Source of the DNA: Flagellimonas sp. CMM7
GTDB lineage: Bacteria > Bacteroidota > Bacteroidia > Flavobacteriales > Flavobacteriaceae
Direction of reading: 5' to 3'
Assembly: GCF_021390195.1 (NCBI RefSeq)
Contig: NZ_CP090003.1
Coordinates: forward strand, 4,175,501 to 4,239,500
Length of the DNA stretch: 64,000 bases
Part shown: piece after piece, positions 1 to 8,414 of the stretch
Numbering within the stretch: the stretch's first letter is position 1
Layout of the letters: the number at the start of each line of letters is the position of its first letter
Notes under the pieces: generated by a model
The model's database searches: none
Told to the model about the DNA's origin: nothing
Seen by the model: the letters and a program-made list of their open reading frames with translations, nothing else
Program-made: the position numbers and the translations under genes

Positions 1-602
1 ACTTCCTTTAGACTTTCTAAGGAAACCATTGTTTCTTTTAAACCAAGCTGACTCACTGGTGTATCAAAACCGGAAATGGACAGACTGATAATGCGTATTA
101 ATTGTTGGTGTGCGGCAATAAAGAACCGTTGTGGAGTAATTTCTCGATCTCGGATACTATTTTGAAGATTCCGTAACATACCCGCCGTGATTGAAATTTC
201 TTCCCTGTAACGTTCTTCGCTTTCTTCTCCCTCATAAATACTTTCTTCAATTTTCTGTAAACCTACTGGCAATAATACCTTTTGACTATCATTGGTAACA
301 ATAGGAAGTGCAGGCCCATTGGCTCTATGCCCTACTCCAGGGTTAAGATAAGAAGCATATGGTTCTGCTTTTTTAAATGAGATTCTTGCTTTTTGAAATA
401 CTGCCTTTGCACCATCATCTGCCATTGGCAGGTTTGCAAGCTCATCCAGAGCGGTAATGGCGTCTGTAATATGCTTTAAATAATAATCCTTAACGGGTTT
501 CCAATCAACTTTACTTTCTACACTTGATGCAATAAGGCTTTCTTTCGGCTTTTGCTTACAGCTGAGGCTAAAAACTAATAAAACAACTAATATGCGATTC
601 AT
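1..602 (-). CDS. Cytochrome-c peroxidase-type lipoprotein, N-terminal part (3' end outside window)
   Basis: About 200 residues are visible from ATG at 602; the gene runs off the left edge. The N-terminus is a lipoprotein signal with the lipid Cys at about residue 15 (FSLSC followed by KQKPKE). The remainder is helical, with HRANGPALPIV and a later TPQRFFIAAHQQLIRI segment. I recognise this as the N-terminal extension found on Bacteroidota di-haem cytochrome-c peroxidases, which reduce periplasmic H2O2. The haem-binding CxxCH motifs would lie outside the window, so the enzymatic part is inferred. An imelysin-like lipoprotein is the alternative. It lies downstream of the PhoX-like gene on the same strand with a hairpin between them. 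Confidence 0.55.
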   Translation of the reverse strand, partial: MNRILVVLLVFSLSCKQKPKESLIASSVESKVDWKPVKDYYLKHITDAITALDELANLPMADDGAKAVFQKARISFKKAEPYASYLNPGVGHRANGPALPIVTNDSQKVLLPVGLQKIEESIYEGEESEERYREEISITAGMLRNLQNSIRDREITPQRFFIAAHQQLIRIISLSISGFDTPVSQLGLKETMVSLESLKE

Positions 603-625
603 TTCTGGCAGTTTTTTAAATATAG

Positions 626-655
626 AAAGACCTCCATAAGTTTATGGAGGTCTTT
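626..655 (-). terminator. Hairpin between PhoX-like gene and peroxidase gene
   Basis: Perfect 14-bp inverted repeat (AAAGACCTCCATAA at 626-639, TTATGGAGGTCTTT at 642-655) with a 2-base loop. It sits just after the stop of the PhoX-like gene and just before the ATG of the next one. Read on the minus strand it is followed only by a weak T-run, so it could be an attenuator or mRNA stabiliser instead of a full terminator. Confidence 0.6.
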
Positions 656-674
656 TCATTAGTCTTACTTAAAC

Positions 675-2243
675 TTATCTTGGTAGTCCTTTTAATATAA
701 CTATTTGACCTCCTTGATCATCCTCTCGTGCACCAGCTCCTATTGCAGTTGCATTGGTTTCCATATCATGACCATCAACATTTTTAAAATCATCACTTTC
801 CCAATAATGCGGCTGTAGATTCAATAAGAATGTATTTGGAACACCTACTTTATCCGAGATATCTTCCAATGCTCCAAATTCTCCACTTAAACCTGTACTT
901 CCACTCGGATCAAGATCTTGTCTAACTACCAATTCCAATACCGTTTTGATGTTGTTGCCACCTAAATCGGATTGATAAATATATGCGGCATGTCCTCTAT
1001 CAAAAGAGTTTGGGTCTTCCTGTACATACACAAAGTTTTCGGTAACTGTAATATTATCCGGGCTTTGTAAGCTTGCCAAATTTCCATCCATATTATTAGT
1101 GTCTGTATTTCCAGAAATAATCTGCGTCAATTTTCCTGTAAGTGGATTTGCTTCGTCCAACTCCAACTTATAAACTGTTCCCCAGTCGTTATAAGTACCT
1201 CTTCCGGGTCCTCTTCCGGTTACAGCAACAAATACATTCCTTCCGTTTTCATCAGATCCTTTTTGATAGTCTACGTCTTCAACCCTCATAAATGCAGAGG
1301 CAAAAACAGCTACACATGCATCCTCCATTTCAGATTTGGTTAAAGAAGCACCATCTGTTATTTCCACGAATTCAAAATCATAGGTTGCTCCATAATCCAG
1401 ATTACTTTCATTGTAAATTGTGGAGGCAGCTACATCCATAACCCCTCCTGCCCCATCAGAAATTTGCTTAAGTCTTAGTACGTAAATCTTTCCATTGTTT
1501 AGGTCCGCATCCCCTTCTTCTGAATAATATAAAGTTATCTGACCTTCGGAACCGCTGGAATCATCATCTCCACCTATTATTACGGTTTTACCAGTGTAAG
1601 CATCTTTTGGTAATGGAACTGCGTTTTCCCAGGAGAATTCACCCAAAGCATCCAAACCAAAATCTGCGGTTGGGGTTGGTGTATCAATATAGGGATCTAT
1701 CCCTTTAACATCATAATTAAAGCTTTCAGAAGCGGAAAGAAAAAGGTCGGTTGCCCCACCATGTATATCAGCTTCCCACATAGTGCCTGAACATTGACGC
1801 GCAAAATCTGCAACACCAGAGTTCAATAACCAATCGCCACCAGTAGGATTCAGGTTTTCATCCAATTCAATTCGTGCAACTGCATAATCGTCTTCCGCAT
1901 TTACAATATAAAGGTAACCATCACTATTGGGGTCCTTTAAAAATCCAGCACCATCTGCTGCTCCTACAAACTGAAATCCATCATCAAGTATATCAGTTGA
2001 GCTAACTAGGGAATACGCTTTTACAAAATTGAACTGAGGTTGAATGGCTACCAAAGGTTCCAATTCTGATTTGTTTTCAAACATGGCAGCAGGGATAAAG
2101 TCTTCCCCATCCTGGCCATCTTGACCATCCACTCCATCTACACCATTGGTTCCATCCAGTCCGTCTTCACCATCACAACTAGTAAAGCCAAACCCAATGG
2201 TAATTGTAAATATTAATCCAAATAACAATTTCTTCAAATTCAT
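675..2243 (-). CDS. PhoX-like (DUF839) beta-propeller lipoprotein
   Basis: About 522 aa. The ATG at 2243 is chosen over the upstream in-frame codon at 2276 because the lipoprotein signal starts there (MNLKKLLFG, lipid Cys at about residue 23) and a TAnnTTTG element lies at 2274-2281. The mature protein begins DGEDG and continues with about eight G-x-x triplets, a flexible acidic tether; acid residues right after the lipid Cys resemble the surface-export signal of flavobacterial lipoproteins. The body resembles alkaline phosphatase PhoX/DUF839: GGDDDSSGSEGQITLYY, then LQSPDNITVT and YVQEDPNSF, and a GGQIVILKG end. Family role: Ca/Fe-dependent phosphomonoesterase for phosphate scavenging. Catalytic ligands were not checked one by one, so phosphatase activity is inferred. 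Confidence 0.65.
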   Translation of the reverse strand: MNLKKLLFGLIFTITIGFGFTSCDGEDGLDGTNGVDGVDGQDGQDGEDFIPAAMFENKSELEPLVAIQPQFNFVKAYSLVSSTDILDDGFQFVGAADGAGFLKDPNSDGYLYIVNAEDDYAVARIELDENLNPTGGDWLLNSGVADFARQCSGTMWEADIHGGATDLFLSASESFNYDVKGIDPYIDTPTPTADFGLDALGEFSWENAVPLPKDAYTGKTVIIGGDDDSSGSEGQITLYYSEEGDADLNNGKIYVLRLKQISDGAGGVMDVAASTIYNESNLDYGATYDFEFVEITDGASLTKSEMEDACVAVFASAFMRVEDVDYQKGSDENGRNVFVAVTGRGPGRGTYNDWGTVYKLELDEANPLTGKLTQIISGNTDTNNMDGNLASLQSPDNITVTENFVYVQEDPNSFDRGHAAYIYQSDLGGNNIKTVLELVVRQDLDPSGSTGLSGEFGALEDISDKVGVPNTFLLNLQPHYWESDDFKNVDGHDMETNATAIGAGAREDDQGGQIVILKGLPR

Positions 2244-2273
2244 AATTTTAGTTTTAGGTTTTGTTGAATTCTC

Positions 2274-2281
2274 CAAAACTA
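2274..2281 (-). promoter_or_regulatory. -7 element for PhoX-like gene
   Basis: Minus strand TAGTTTTG fits the flavobacterial -7 consensus TAnnTTTG and would start transcription about 20-25 nt before ATG 2243. No TTTG -33 element is present at the usual spacing, so support is partial. Confidence 0.35.
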
Positions 2282-2459
2282 TTTATGAACCCTTAGCATT
2301 TGGTTACCTCAATATATTGATTTGATTATGCCATTTTTAAGAAACTGTTAGTCTGTAAAGTTTAAGTGTACTTAATGTTCCTAAAATTTAAGCTAAATGT
2401 TAACTTCATTTTTTAGAAACCCTGAATGGACCGTGGTGTATGAAATAGTTATGGAATCA

Positions 2460-3596
2460 CTATCCGCCAAAACCATATTGTGCAGCAAAGTCCAGTTTGA
2501 CTTTTTGGCCACCACTAGAAATGGATTCGTATATAGCTTCTACAATAATCATATCCCGCTTGCCCATTTCGCCCGGTGCTATGTTTGGGTTATTGAACAG
2601 AACATGTTTAGCAAAGTCGTCCATTTGCAATTTTTGTTGGCTCTCTTGGGTAAAGTTCAACTTCCCTTGAGATGTTCTACCAGCTAAGGGAATGTAGGTA
2701 CTTGCAGGGTCCAACTCAAACCAACCGTTTTGGCAAGATGCAAAAAGTCTATTGGCTCTTACATTATGCGAAGTCATAATGCTTCCTACTGCTCCACTCT
2801 CAAATTCAAATTGAGCAGTAATGGTTTCATCTGTATCCTTAAAATATTCTGGACGGGTGCTGTATTCTTGGGCAGAAACAGAAATTGGATTTTCCCCTGT
2901 ACCATAAATAATACTCTGAATGGCATACACTCCCATATTCATGAGCGCCCCGCCCCCAGAAAGTTTTTTGTTCAAACGCCATTGTTCTGGGTTGGACATG
3001 GAGCGGTAAGCAGCGTCAGCAGAAATATAATCTATATCTCCAAACGTTTTGTTTTTTACCAGGCGTTTCACCTCTTTTGTATAGGGTTCTGAATGCAATC
3101 GATACCCAATTCCCAATTTCACTCCATACTTTTTACATGCGTTGATAATTGCATCACATTCTTCTACATTCATGGCCATAGGCTTTTCGCAAATAACATG
3201 TTTACCTGCTTTAGCAGCTCTAATGGAAAAATCGGCGTGCATACTATTTGGAAGCACAACGTAGACCACATCAATAGCGTCATTCTTTGCTATCTCATCA
3301 AAATTTTGATAATTGTATACGTTTTCCTTTGGAATATCATATTTATTGGCCCACACTTGTTCTTTTTCGGGAGTTCCAGTAACGATTCCTGCCAAATAAC
3401 AATATTCTGTATCTAACAACGCCGGCGCCAATTGATAGGTGCTATAACTACCAAGTCCCACAAGGGCAATTCCTAGCTTCTTTCTATCTTGATTAGTACC
3501 CATTGCACAAGCCAATGGTGTTGTTGCTATCAAAGTTGCACCTCCTACACCTTTAGCTAAGGTTGAATTAAAATCCCTTCTAGAAAACTTTTTCAT
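2460..3596 (-). CDS. Tat-exported Gfo/Idh/MocA family oxidoreductase
   Basis: 378 aa. The N-terminus carries a twin-arginine signal (KKFSRRDFNSTLAKG, then a hydrophobic stretch ending near LACAMG). A Rossmann NAD(P) fold follows (GIALVGLGSY), with the family hallmark CEKPMAMNVEEC and a C-terminal alpha/beta dimerisation domain (GGGALMNMGVYAIQ). Members oxidise or reduce sugars and related polyols. Tat export implies a folded, cofactor-loaded periplasmic enzyme; such versions are common in Bacteroidota glycan metabolism. The substrate cannot be read from sequence. It is divergent from the S10 peptidase gene at 3736. Confidence 0.85.
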   Translation of the reverse strand: MKKFSRRDFNSTLAKGVGGATLIATTPLACAMGTNQDRKKLGIALVGLGSYSTYQLAPALLDTEYCYLAGIVTGTPEKEQVWANKYDIPKENVYNYQNFDEIAKNDAIDVVYVVLPNSMHADFSIRAAKAGKHVICEKPMAMNVEECDAIINACKKYGVKLGIGYRLHSEPYTKEVKRLVKNKTFGDIDYISADAAYRSMSNPEQWRLNKKLSGGGALMNMGVYAIQSIIYGTGENPISVSAQEYSTRPEYFKDTDETITAQFEFESGAVGSIMTSHNVRANRLFASCQNGWFELDPASTYIPLAGRTSQGKLNFTQESQQKLQMDDFAKHVLFNNPNIAPGEMGKRDMIIVEAIYESISSGGQKVKLDFAAQYGFGG

Positions 3597-3735
3597 ATCA
3601 TCATGTTTTTACACAGAAATTAAAGTTAAAAATAAAATGTTTTGTTGTTCATTTTTGTGTCATTACAATTCCTGTAATCCTTAAAAAATGTCGTGTAAAA
3701 TACTTATTTTTAATACCAGACTAATTTAACACAAA

Positions 3736-5223
3736 ATGAAAAAAAATCAGCTTGCCTTTTGCATGTTATTATGCACCATAATTGCTTTCTCCCAAAACAG
3801 AAAATTACCAATAGACACTACTGTGACCACTCAACACAGTGTTACTATAAATGGAACAAGTCTTAACTACACGGCAACCACAGGTACCCAGCCTGTTTGG
3901 GATGAAATGGGTGAGCCGATTGCAGCTCTTCATTATACATATTATACTAAAAACAATGTAAAAAATAGAGCAGAACGTCCGTTGTTGATTTCTTTTAATG
4001 GCGGGCCTGGTTCTGGGTCGGTTTGGATGCACTTGGCCTATACAGGCCCAAGAGTGCTCAAAATAGATGATGAGGGTTATCCTATTCAACCTTATGGAGT
4101 AAAGCAAAACCCCTATTCTGTTTTAGATGTTACAGATATTGTTTATGTTAACCCGGCTAATACAGGATACTCCAGAACCATTCCCGAAACAGGTGATAAA
4201 GTTGACCGAGAAAAGTTTTTTGGAATAAATGCAGACACCAAATATCTGGCAGAGTGGTTGAATACCTTTGTTACAAGAAACAATCGTTGGAGATCTCCTA
4301 AATATATTATTGGCGAAAGTTATGGAGGAACCAGGGTTATGGGTCTTTCCCTGGCTCTACAAAATCAGCAATGGATGTATCTAAATGGGGTAATTATGGT
4401 TTCTCCTGCAGATTATAAGGTAATAAGAGTTGGTGGTCCGGTATCGAGCGCATTAAATTTACCATACTACACGGCGGCGGCATGGCATCATAAAGTATTG
4501 CCTTCAGAATTACAAGGCAAAGACCTACTGGAGATTTTGCCAGAATCCGAAGAATATACCGTTAACACACTAATTCCGGCAATAGCCAAAGGTGGTTTTA
4601 TTTCTGATGCGGAACGTTCGGAAGTGGCCAAAAAAATGGCTTATTATACTGGATTGAAGGAAAAGGACATATTGGACCATAATTTAGACGTTCCCACTCA
4701 ATTCTTTTGGAAAAACCTATTGAAAGATAGAGGAGCTTATAACGTAGGTAGATTGGATAGCCGTTACTTGGGAATTGATAAACAACTTTTTGGAGGCAGC
4801 CCTGATTATTCTGCTGAATTGACTTCTTGGCTGCATAGTTTTACGCCCGCCATCAACTATTACCTTCAAGAGGAGCTGAAATTTAAAACGGATATCAAGT
4901 ATAATATGTTCGGTCCTGTGCATCCTTGGAATAATGAAGATGATCATACTAGGGACAATCTTCGTCAGGCAATGGCTCAAAACCCCTATTTGAATGTTTT
5001 GGTTCAATCTGGCTATTACGATGGAGCTACAACTTATTTTAATGCTAAATATACCATGTGGCAAGTTGACCCCAGTGGACGAATGAAAGACCGTTTTGAG
5101 TTCAAAGGCTATAGATCTGGCCATATGATGTATCTAAGACGCGAAGATTTAAAAAAGGCCAATGATGATATAAGATCTTTCATTCTTAGAACCATGACAA
5201 ATGGAAAAAGCGCAAAATATTAA
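3736..5223 (+). CDS. Peptidase S10 (serine carboxypeptidase family)
   Basis: 495 aa with a cleavable signal peptide ending near AFSQ. Alpha/beta-hydrolase fold of the S10 family: FNGGPGSGS oxyanion motif near residue 90, VYVNPANTGYSR, nucleophile Ser195 in GESYGG, Asp429 in SGYYDGAT and His463 in SGHMMY, so the triad is intact. It should remove C-terminal residues from peptides in the periplasm or outside the cell. The next gene starts 9 bp after its stop, so the two are probably co-transcribed. Confidence 0.9.
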   Translation: MKKNQLAFCMLLCTIIAFSQNRKLPIDTTVTTQHSVTINGTSLNYTATTGTQPVWDEMGEPIAALHYTYYTKNNVKNRAERPLLISFNGGPGSGSVWMHLAYTGPRVLKIDDEGYPIQPYGVKQNPYSVLDVTDIVYVNPANTGYSRTIPETGDKVDREKFFGINADTKYLAEWLNTFVTRNNRWRSPKYIIGESYGGTRVMGLSLALQNQQWMYLNGVIMVSPADYKVIRVGGPVSSALNLPYYTAAAWHHKVLPSELQGKDLLEILPESEEYTVNTLIPAIAKGGFISDAERSEVAKKMAYYTGLKEKDILDHNLDVPTQFFWKNLLKDRGAYNVGRLDSRYLGIDKQLFGGSPDYSAELTSWLHSFTPAINYYLQEELKFKTDIKYNMFGPVHPWNNEDDHTRDNLRQAMAQNPYLNVLVQSGYYDGATTYFNAKYTMWQVDPSGRMKDRFEFKGYRSGHMMYLRREDLKKANDDIRSFILRTMTNGKSAKY

Positions 5224-5232
5224 AAGATAGAT

Positions 5233-5814
5233 ATGAAAAAGTATATAACCTTAGGTATAGTTATGGTTTTTGCCACCCTGATTGGCAGATCACAAGAAAT
5301 TCCTTCTAAAGAATGGCAAATAAAAACTGCTCTTATGGCTGTTCCAACCGATTATAAGGATGGAGCAAAGGTTTATGGGTATGATAGCAATGGGGATTTC
5401 ACCACTCTTAGAGAAGGTAACAATGATTATATAGCCCTAGCTCACGACCCAAATAAGGAAAAGTTTTCCACAGCTGCGTACCATAAAGATTTAGATCCAT
5501 TTATGGCCAGGGGTAGAGCACTTAAAACCCAAGGAAAAGAGTTTAAAGAAATTTTTGATATCCGCGAAGAAGAAGTGAAATCTGGCAAATTAAAAATGCC
5601 AGACAAGGCGACATTGTGCGTATTTACTGGTGAGATTAATGCATATTCAAAAGAAATTGAGAATGGCTATGTGCGCTATGTCTTTTATATTCCATTTGCC
5701 ACAGGCGAATCTACAGGACTGCCGACAACACCTACGCCTCCTGGCCATGCATGGTTGATGGACCCTGGAACACACAGAGCACATATTATGATTACACCTC
5801 CTAAAAATAAATAG
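5233..5814 (+). CDS. Exported hypothetical protein co-transcribed with S10 peptidase
   Basis: 193 aa with a signal peptide (MKKYITLGIVMVFATLIG, cut near GRSQ). The mature part has no domain I can name. It contains a DPNKEKFSTAAYHKDLDPFMARGRAL segment rich in charged residues and a C-terminal stretch, TPTPPGHAWLMDPGTHRAHIM, with His residues that could bind a metal. The 9-bp gap to the carboxypeptidase suggests a linked role. Confidence 0.75.
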   Translation: MKKYITLGIVMVFATLIGRSQEIPSKEWQIKTALMAVPTDYKDGAKVYGYDSNGDFTTLREGNNDYIALAHDPNKEKFSTAAYHKDLDPFMARGRALKTQGKEFKEIFDIREEEVKSGKLKMPDKATLCVFTGEINAYSKEIENGYVRYVFYIPFATGESTGLPTTPTPPGHAWLMDPGTHRAHIMITPPKNK

Positions 5815-5872
5815 CTTGTTAATGCAGTTGTAACAAAACTCCACAAAAAATTACATATAAATAAAGCATGAT

Positions 5873-6136
5873 ATGGGTGGAGAAGGTAGCATGGCAAGTG
5901 CCATTAGTAGTTTAAAACAAAATCGAGCACTATTAAAAAAACGAAAATTACGCAATAGAGAGGATTTTATAACAAAGGAGCGGACACAACTAAATTTAAA
6001 AAAATCCACTCCTTTTGATATGAGGCGTATTCGTGAAAAAATTGCGATAAGAAAAAAGAAACATAAAATGATTTCGTTACTTGCTCTTTTGCTGACAATT
6101 GTACTCTTTGGTCTAGGCTTTTTAATGTTCAGTTAA
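5873..6136 (+). CDS. Small basic single-TM membrane protein
   Basis: 87 aa. The first 60 residues are strongly basic and probably helical (SSLKQNRALLKKRKLRN, later RRIREKIAIRKKKHKM). One hydrophobic helix at the C-terminus (ISLLALLLTIVLFGLGFLMF) would anchor the protein with the basic part in the cytoplasm. I do not recognise a named family. It lies between the S10 pair and the SGNH hydrolase, same strand. An out-of-frame ATG at 5868 precedes the chosen start. Confidence 0.65.
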   Translation: MGGEGSMASAISSLKQNRALLKKRKLRNREDFITKERTQLNLKKSTPFDMRRIREKIAIRKKKHKMISLLALLLTIVLFGLGFLMFS

Positions 6137-6169
6137 TTTGAATCGGTTTTATATTTGTTATTTTTAGCT

Positions 6170-6877
6170 ATGAAATCAACCATACCAAAAATTAAAATAG
6201 GAATTTTAGTGGCGTTATCCTTTTTAAGCTTTTTCAAGAAAGCACAAGCCCAAGACTGGTCAAATCTGAACAAATATCAACAGGCAAATAGTGAGCTGAA
6301 CGAGCCATTACCCCATGAAAAAAGAGTTGTCTTTATGGGTAATTCCATAACAGAGGGTTGGTCTGTTGCAAATCCAGGTTTTTTTTCAGGTACAGCTTAT
6401 ATAAACCGAGGCATTAGCGGACAAACCACCCCTCAAATGCTATTGCGTTTTAGACAAGATGTAATTAACTTAAATCCGAAAGTAGTTTTAATTCTTGCTG
6501 GTACAAATGATATTGCTGGAAATACGGGTCCTATGACCCTTGAACAGATTAAGGACAATATACTTTCTATGGTCGAACTAGCGGAAGTAAATGGCATATG
6601 CCCGGTTATTTGTTCTGTTCTACCTGCTTTTGATTATGCATGGCGCCCAGGATTAAATCCAAATATTAAAATCCCAAAGCTTAACGGAATGCTTAAAGAC
6701 GTTGCCAACCAAAAAGGTATCATCTACCTTGATTATTTTACCGCAATGGCAGATGAAAGAAACGGACTTCCAAAAGACTTGGCTGAAGATGGAGTTCATC
6801 CCACAAAGAAAGGATATGATATCATGGAAGTTCTAGCAACCAAAGCTATCAAAGAAGTATTGGATAAATCCAAATAA
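6170..6877 (+). CDS. Exported SGNH/GDSL-type hydrolase
   Basis: 235 aa from ATG 6170; an in-frame codon at 6155 is less likely because the signal peptide starts at MKSTIPKIK. SGNH blocks: block I VVFMGNSITEGW (Asn replaces Asp of GDS, as in many bacterial members), block III GTNDIAGN, block V DGVHPTKKGY, giving catalytic Ser, Asp and His. Members are esterases, including sugar-O-acetyl esterases acting in the periplasm or outside; the substrate is unknown. The next gene begins 7 bp after the stop. Confidence 0.88.
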   Translation: MKSTIPKIKIGILVALSFLSFFKKAQAQDWSNLNKYQQANSELNEPLPHEKRVVFMGNSITEGWSVANPGFFSGTAYINRGISGQTTPQMLLRFRQDVINLNPKVVLILAGTNDIAGNTGPMTLEQIKDNILSMVELAEVNGICPVICSVLPAFDYAWRPGLNPNIKIPKLNGMLKDVANQKGIIYLDYFTAMADERNGLPKDLAEDGVHPTKKGYDIMEVLATKAIKEVLDKSK

Positions 6878-6883
6878 AAATCA

Positions 6884-7297
6884 TTGACAGATCATTCACA
6901 ATTAAGCGATAAAGAATTTGAAGCCTTGTTTGAAAAAGGAGACCTACCCCCTCCTCTCTTTAGTCATGAAGCACATCTAAGATTGGCATGGCTCTATATA
7001 AACAAATATGGGGTAGAGGAAGCAGCTGCTAAAACGTGTCAAGAAATAAAACTATTTGACCATTTACATGGTAAAGGAGATAAATTCAATACCACCGTTT
7101 CTGTTGCCGCCATTAAAATGGTCCATCATTTTATTAAAAAATCCGAGTCCAATGATTTTTTCACGTTTATTAAAGAGTTTCCAAGGCTAAAGACTTCTTT
7201 TAAAGAACTTTTACATCAACATTATGGTTTGGATATCTTTTCAAATGAAGAAGCAAAAACCAGCTTTATAGAACCTGATTTGCTGCCTTTTGATTAA
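6884..7297 (+). CDS. Conserved hypothetical cytosolic protein with TTG start
   Basis: 137 aa. The frame opens with TTG at 6884, seven bases after the SGNH stop, and no earlier ATG is available; the first ATG lies about 86 codons in and would remove most of the protein. The sequence pattern PPLFSHEAHLRLAWLYINKYG followed by a helical stretch with GKGDKFNTTVS resembles a widespread uncharacterised family with an F-x-H-x-x-H-x-R-L-A-W motif. There is no signal peptide or TM segment. Probably an operon member with the SGNH and GT2 genes. Confidence 0.72.
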   Translation: MTDHSQLSDKEFEALFEKGDLPPPLFSHEAHLRLAWLYINKYGVEEAAAKTCQEIKLFDHLHGKGDKFNTTVSVAAIKMVHHFIKKSESNDFFTFIKEFPRLKTSFKELLHQHYGLDIFSNEEAKTSFIEPDLLPFD

Positions 7298-7305
7298 TTT
7301 GCAAA

Positions 7306-8313
7306 ATGCAAAATCCTAGGGTAAGCATTCTAATTCCCTTTAAAAATACCTTGCACTTTCTTTCGGAATGCTTGGATTCCATTTTGGAGCAATCATACTC
7401 TAACTGGGAAGTACTGGCTGTCAACGACCATTCTCATGATGGAAGTTCGGATTTACTAACTTCTTATTCTCAAAAAGATCCAAGAATCAAAGTTTTCAAA
7501 AATGAAGGCAATGGCATCATCCCTGCTTTAAGAACGGCTTATAAAAATAGCTCAGGGGATTTTATTACCAGAATGGATTCAGATGATATCATGAAACCCA
7601 ATCGTCTCAAAGTCATGGTCAAATCCTTAGTTGAAAATGGAGAAGGACATGTAGCGGTGGGAAAAGTAAAATACTTTTCAGAGAGAGGGATCAGTAATGG
7701 ATATGAGCGTTACGAAGCATGGTTAAATGAGTTAACTCAAGTTGGCGAAAATTACAGCGAGATTTACAAGGAATGCGTGATTCCATCTCCTTGCTGGATG
7801 ACATATAAAAAGGACTTTGAACTAAGCGGAGCTTTTGAACCTAATAGGTATCCTGAAGATTATGATCTTACTTTTCGATTTTATGAAAAAGGATTAAGAG
7901 TTATTCCTTGCAGTGAAATTTTACATCTTTGGCGAGATTATGATAACAGAACTTCCCGTACCAGTGAACATTATGCTCAAAACTACTTTCTGGAAATAAA
8001 ACTTCATTATTTTTTGAAGTTGGATTTTGACAAAACGCGTCCATTGGTACTTTGGGGTGCCGGATTTAAGGGAAAATCCATTGCGAAAGGTCTTTTGGAA
8101 GCCGATATTGATTTTATCTGGCTATGTGATAATCCGCAAAAGATTGGAAAAAAGATATATGGAAAAGAACTAGCCCATTTTAATACTCTAAAAGACCTGG
8201 AAAGTCCTCAAAGTATTATTACAGTGGCTAATCAGCAAGCTCAAAAAGAAATAAAGAGTTTTCTGAACAACTTACACGAGCAATCTATGCAAGACTATTT
8301 TTTCTTTTGCTAG
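7306..8313 (+). CDS. Glycosyltransferase family 2 with C-terminal Rossmann-like domain
   Basis: 335 aa. Residues 1 to about 235 are a GT-A fold: VSILIPFKNT, SNWEVLAVNDHS, DxD motif in TRMDSDDIMKP, and an acceptor-site segment FEPNRYPEDYDLTFRFYEKG. The last 90 residues form a second domain starting LVLWGAGFKGKSIAKGLL with a CDNPQKIGKKIYG loop, which resembles the small nucleotide-binding domain of PglD-type proteins. The enzyme would transfer a sugar from a nucleotide-sugar to a surface glycan. It is 9 bp behind the TTG-start gene. Confidence 0.85.
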   Translation: MQNPRVSILIPFKNTLHFLSECLDSILEQSYSNWEVLAVNDHSHDGSSDLLTSYSQKDPRIKVFKNEGNGIIPALRTAYKNSSGDFITRMDSDDIMKPNRLKVMVKSLVENGEGHVAVGKVKYFSERGISNGYERYEAWLNELTQVGENYSEIYKECVIPSPCWMTYKKDFELSGAFEPNRYPEDYDLTFRFYEKGLRVIPCSEILHLWRDYDNRTSRTSEHYAQNYFLEIKLHYFLKLDFDKTRPLVLWGAGFKGKSIAKGLLEADIDFIWLCDNPQKIGKKIYGKELAHFNTLKDLESPQSIITVANQQAQKEIKSFLNNLHEQSMQDYFFFC

Positions 8314-8389
8314 ACTCGCATTTACCTCTATTCAATAAATTACCAAAGTCTTAACAGCATAAATTCTAAGTCAAAATTGTTTTAATCCC

Positions 8390-8397
8390 TATATTTG
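8390..8397 (+). promoter_or_regulatory. -7 element ahead of BatA-type gene
   Basis: TATATTTG fits TAnnTTTG exactly and lies 17 bp before ATG 8415, which would give a very short leader. No -33 TTTG at normal spacing. Confidence 0.35.
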
Positions 8398-8414
8398 TTC
8401 AATCAAAGTTGGGA

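Noticed and set aside
2397-3416. Plus-strand frames opposite the Tat oxidoreductase
   Set aside because: Cys/His/Phe-rich antisense products of a clear gene on the other strand.
3597-3735. Divergent promoter between the oxidoreductase and S10 genes
   Set aside because: Only partial matches to TAnnTTTG were found (TAACTTTA on the minus strand) and no -33 element, so no site is listed.
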